A DNA stretch of 64,000 nt from Hymenoscyphus infarciens (lineage: Eukaryota > Ascomycota > Leotiomycetes > Helotiales > Helotiaceae): contig LLCB01000024.1 in assembly GCA_001414345.1 (NCBI GenBank), positions 124,001 through 188,000 of the forward strand, written 5' to 3'. Of this stretch, positions 60,579 through 64,000 are shown in pieces; within the stretch, counting starts at the first letter, position 1; every line of letters starts with the position of its first letter. The notes beneath the pieces are model-generated. The model made no database searches. It had not been told where the DNA came from and saw nothing but the letters and a program-made list of their open reading frames with translations. The translations under genes were made by a program, and so were the position numbers.

Positions 60579-61444
60579 GGTTATCGTTGAATTAGAAAGT
60601 GTGTAAAATTGGGTTATTGGGTGGATAGGTATCTTTTACGGGTTATATGGGAGTTATGGAGAGGGTGGGCAAGAAAAGGGCAGGGAAGGAAGGAATCAGG
60701 ACTTTTGGTAGGATAATTGTATGATAACTCGTGGGAGGTGCAAGCTGGATGCTTTTGAGTTGCTTTTAGCTTTTATACGGAGGGTTCTTTACTACTTTCG
60801 AGATGTAACTTTCGTTTGGCAAAGCTTGCTGTATACAATTCAATTCTTTGCAAGCCGCTTTTAATTGTTATCAATGCTTCGTTTGGTGATAGGTGAAGGG
60901 AAAATTATGGAGTAGGACTGGCTACTTTTCCCAAACTGTGCCCATAGTTAAATGAGTGGGTTGCTTTTTAATTTAATGAGTCGGTTCTGTGTAGGTTGGA
61001 TGATAAGTGAGCACTCGATATCAGCCGATTATTTTAAGGTGCTGACAGATGGAGGCTTCTGGGATTCTTCAGCAACCCGAATATCCGGCAAGGTCCCTAA
61101 GTAGTAAGATAGAGTGATGCAATTGCTATCCTATTACTAAGTTATCTACTCGTTTGTATTGGTCGATTGTTCTGGTATATGCTCGAGTAGAGAAAACCCG
61201 AATACGAAAACACGCCTCTTCTTGAATCGCATGTTCTGATTGCCAGGGGATGGCAGGGGTGGCGTCAGGGACGCGCCAATCATTTGCCGCAAGATTACCT
61301 ACTGAAGTAAATCAAAATTTAATAAAAACACCAGGGACTCCTGAATCGACCCTCAACGATATCGACACCCAGATTCCTTCTCTTTTCCTTTGGACCTTCT
61401 CTTTTCCTTTGGACCTTCTCTCTCCTCATCGCAATATCTGCCAG
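60579..61444 (+). promoter_or_regulatory. CYP51 upstream region with a minimal uORF and an in-frame upstream ATG
   Basis: 866 bp. An ATG at 61231 opens a two-codon frame (ATG TTC TGA). A second upstream ATG at 61250 is in frame with CYP51 and has no stop before 61445, so initiation there would add 65 residues. A 19-bp unit, TCTTTTCCTTTGGACCTTC, is perfectly duplicated at 61381-61399 and 61400-61418, just before the main ATG. Larger promoter inserts known from azole-resistant field strains of other fungi are not seen. Confidence 0.6.
61381..61418. repeat. 19-bp perfect tandem duplication in the CYP51 leader
   Basis: Two adjoining identical copies of TCTTTTCCTTTGGACCTTC, 27 bp upstream of the CYP51 ATG. 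Because 19 is not a multiple of three, loss of one copy would put the ATG at 61250 out of frame with CYP51. Confidence 0.92.
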
Positions 61445-63124
<1,680 letters not shown>

Positions 63125-63874
63125 GCTTGTACATATATTGGGAGGGGGAGTGGTTGCATAGCTCGGCGTTTTCTCTGGTTGTTGAGTTCAATATAATATA
63201 AAATTAATACCATGATCTAATTAGTAAACAGCCTAAACTCATGTGCCAAGATCCCTTCACATGCAAGGGGTGGGAGGAGAGTGAAATCTGGTGATGAAGT
63301 TAAAAGTCGGTGTATTACCTGGGCTTGATCGTGTACCTGGATTATCTTGTTATGGTGTTGTACAGCATGTTCAGAATAGCCGGGATACCCCTAAAATCAG
63401 TCGTTCACTAGAAACTAGTGGGCGGTCAATGACGAGGTCCAAATTTCATTTTCTCAGTCCTCAATTTGATAAACTGAGAGGTACACTTAAGTAAGATATA
63501 GCCTCCAAGATTCTAAGAACTCTCCGGGTTTTCGCCGAGGTTCTCTAGTCGGAGAAAATTAGCAGCGGCCGAGGGGCGTTGTTTGTGATGTGTGGTTCTT
63601 CAGGTTGTTATCCAACAAAAGCGGGACCCTGAACTGCATTCGTAAATAGTTCCGTCCTACCCATTAACGACGCTCATTGCTCCTCGTGGGGAATGCAATA
63701 GCTTGTCAGCGGTTCCGATACCCTTTCATATCATGCCTATTCACGATTCCAATCCTGTTCCTCAACTTCTAACTCGGTCATTCACCTAAACCAAACTACA
63801 AGAGCCTTTAAAGACCTAGCCCATACCCCACCTCCCTCTGGGTACTGTACTTCGCCTCCAACAACTTCACGAAG
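63125..63874. other. Intergenic region 3' of CYP51
   Basis: 750 bp of ordinary composition. The first 100 bp are a typical 3' flank. Nothing else is recognisable. Confidence 0.5.
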
Positions 63875-64000
63875 ATGCAGTGCACGTCGCCCGCATCTTT
63901 GACGGTCGAATCCTACGATGACATGTCGGCTGCGACTACGAGTGGGATTGACGAATCCTCCAAGCCAGGACCATACCGAAGACGACATTCCTCGTTCCAC
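63875..64000 (+). CDS. N-terminal start of an unidentified gene, partial
   Basis: An ATG at 63875 opens a plus-strand frame that is still open at the window edge (42 codons), beginning MQCTSPASLTVESYDDMSAA and continuing with Ser/Thr/Arg-rich residues. A CA/CT-rich leader precedes it. A frame on the opposite strand (63782-64000) has the Arg/Val/Gly bias of a shadow. I recognise no family. It may be the N-terminus of a regulatory protein with a disordered start, or a chance frame. Confidence 0.4.
   Translation, partial: MQCTSPASLTVESYDDMSAATTSGIDESSKPGPYRRRHSSFH

Overview
The window is nuclear DNA of a filamentous ascomycete, most likely a leotiomycete (Helotiales). Three things support this. 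The protein genes have short spliceosomal introns of 47-75 bp with CTAAC-like branch sites. The 14-alpha-demethylase (CYP51) has the Botrytis-like N-terminus and places the DMI-relevant tyrosine at residue 136. The gene-poor blocks are extremely AT-rich with CpA/TpG almost absent, which is the footprint of repeat-induced point mutation (RIP). The class assignment is inference; the RIP-like composition and the gene structures are visible in the sequence.

Layout. 1-357 is the C-terminal end of a saccharopine-dehydrogenase-like oxidoreductase. 3323-4200 encodes a secreted, GPI-type cupredoxin. 4.8-7.3 kb is a RIP-degraded block, followed by a small GC-normal island and a compact cluster of CCCAGCAC-type inverted repeats that escaped RIP. 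8310-10641 (minus) is a seven-exon secreted metallophosphoesterase/5'-nucleotidase. 12.1-15.3 kb is a second RIP block holding a small LTR element (12360-14606) with 169-bp LTRs and a perfect 5-bp target duplication. 16.2-29.2 kb is a 13-kb RIP block containing a tandem retrotransposon dimer (LTR-internal-LTR-internal-LTR, 17713-24920, target duplication TAGAG), a solo LTR nested inside another solo LTR (27003-27671), and a further solo LTR (28079-28433).

The right half is gene-bearing. It holds a type II membrane GT23/fucosyltransferase-like protein (31693-33627, minus), a Kip2-like kinesin (40058-43125, minus), an STK19-family winged-helix protein (46788-47972, minus) divergent from a histidine phosphatase (48247-49198, plus), a HET-domain protein (50760-52562, minus), a three-finger C2H2 transcription factor (55357-57489), a DGAT2 acyltransferase (58555-60578), CYP51 (61445-63124), and the start of an unidentified gene at the right edge. 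A roughly 0.54-kb element with terminal inverted repeats sits at 49606-50143. Long intergenic stretches (33.6-40.0 kb, 43.1-46.8 kb) carry many unrelated simple repeats but no gene I can support.

There is no operon-like organisation. DGAT2 and CYP51 are co-directional neighbours, both in ER lipid metabolism (neutral lipid and sterol), which may be coincidence. The clearest unexpected content is the dated nesting of LTR elements in the AT-rich blocks, the unmutated inverted-repeat cluster beside one of them, and a 19-bp tandem duplication in the CYP51 leader that changes the reading frame of an upstream start codon.
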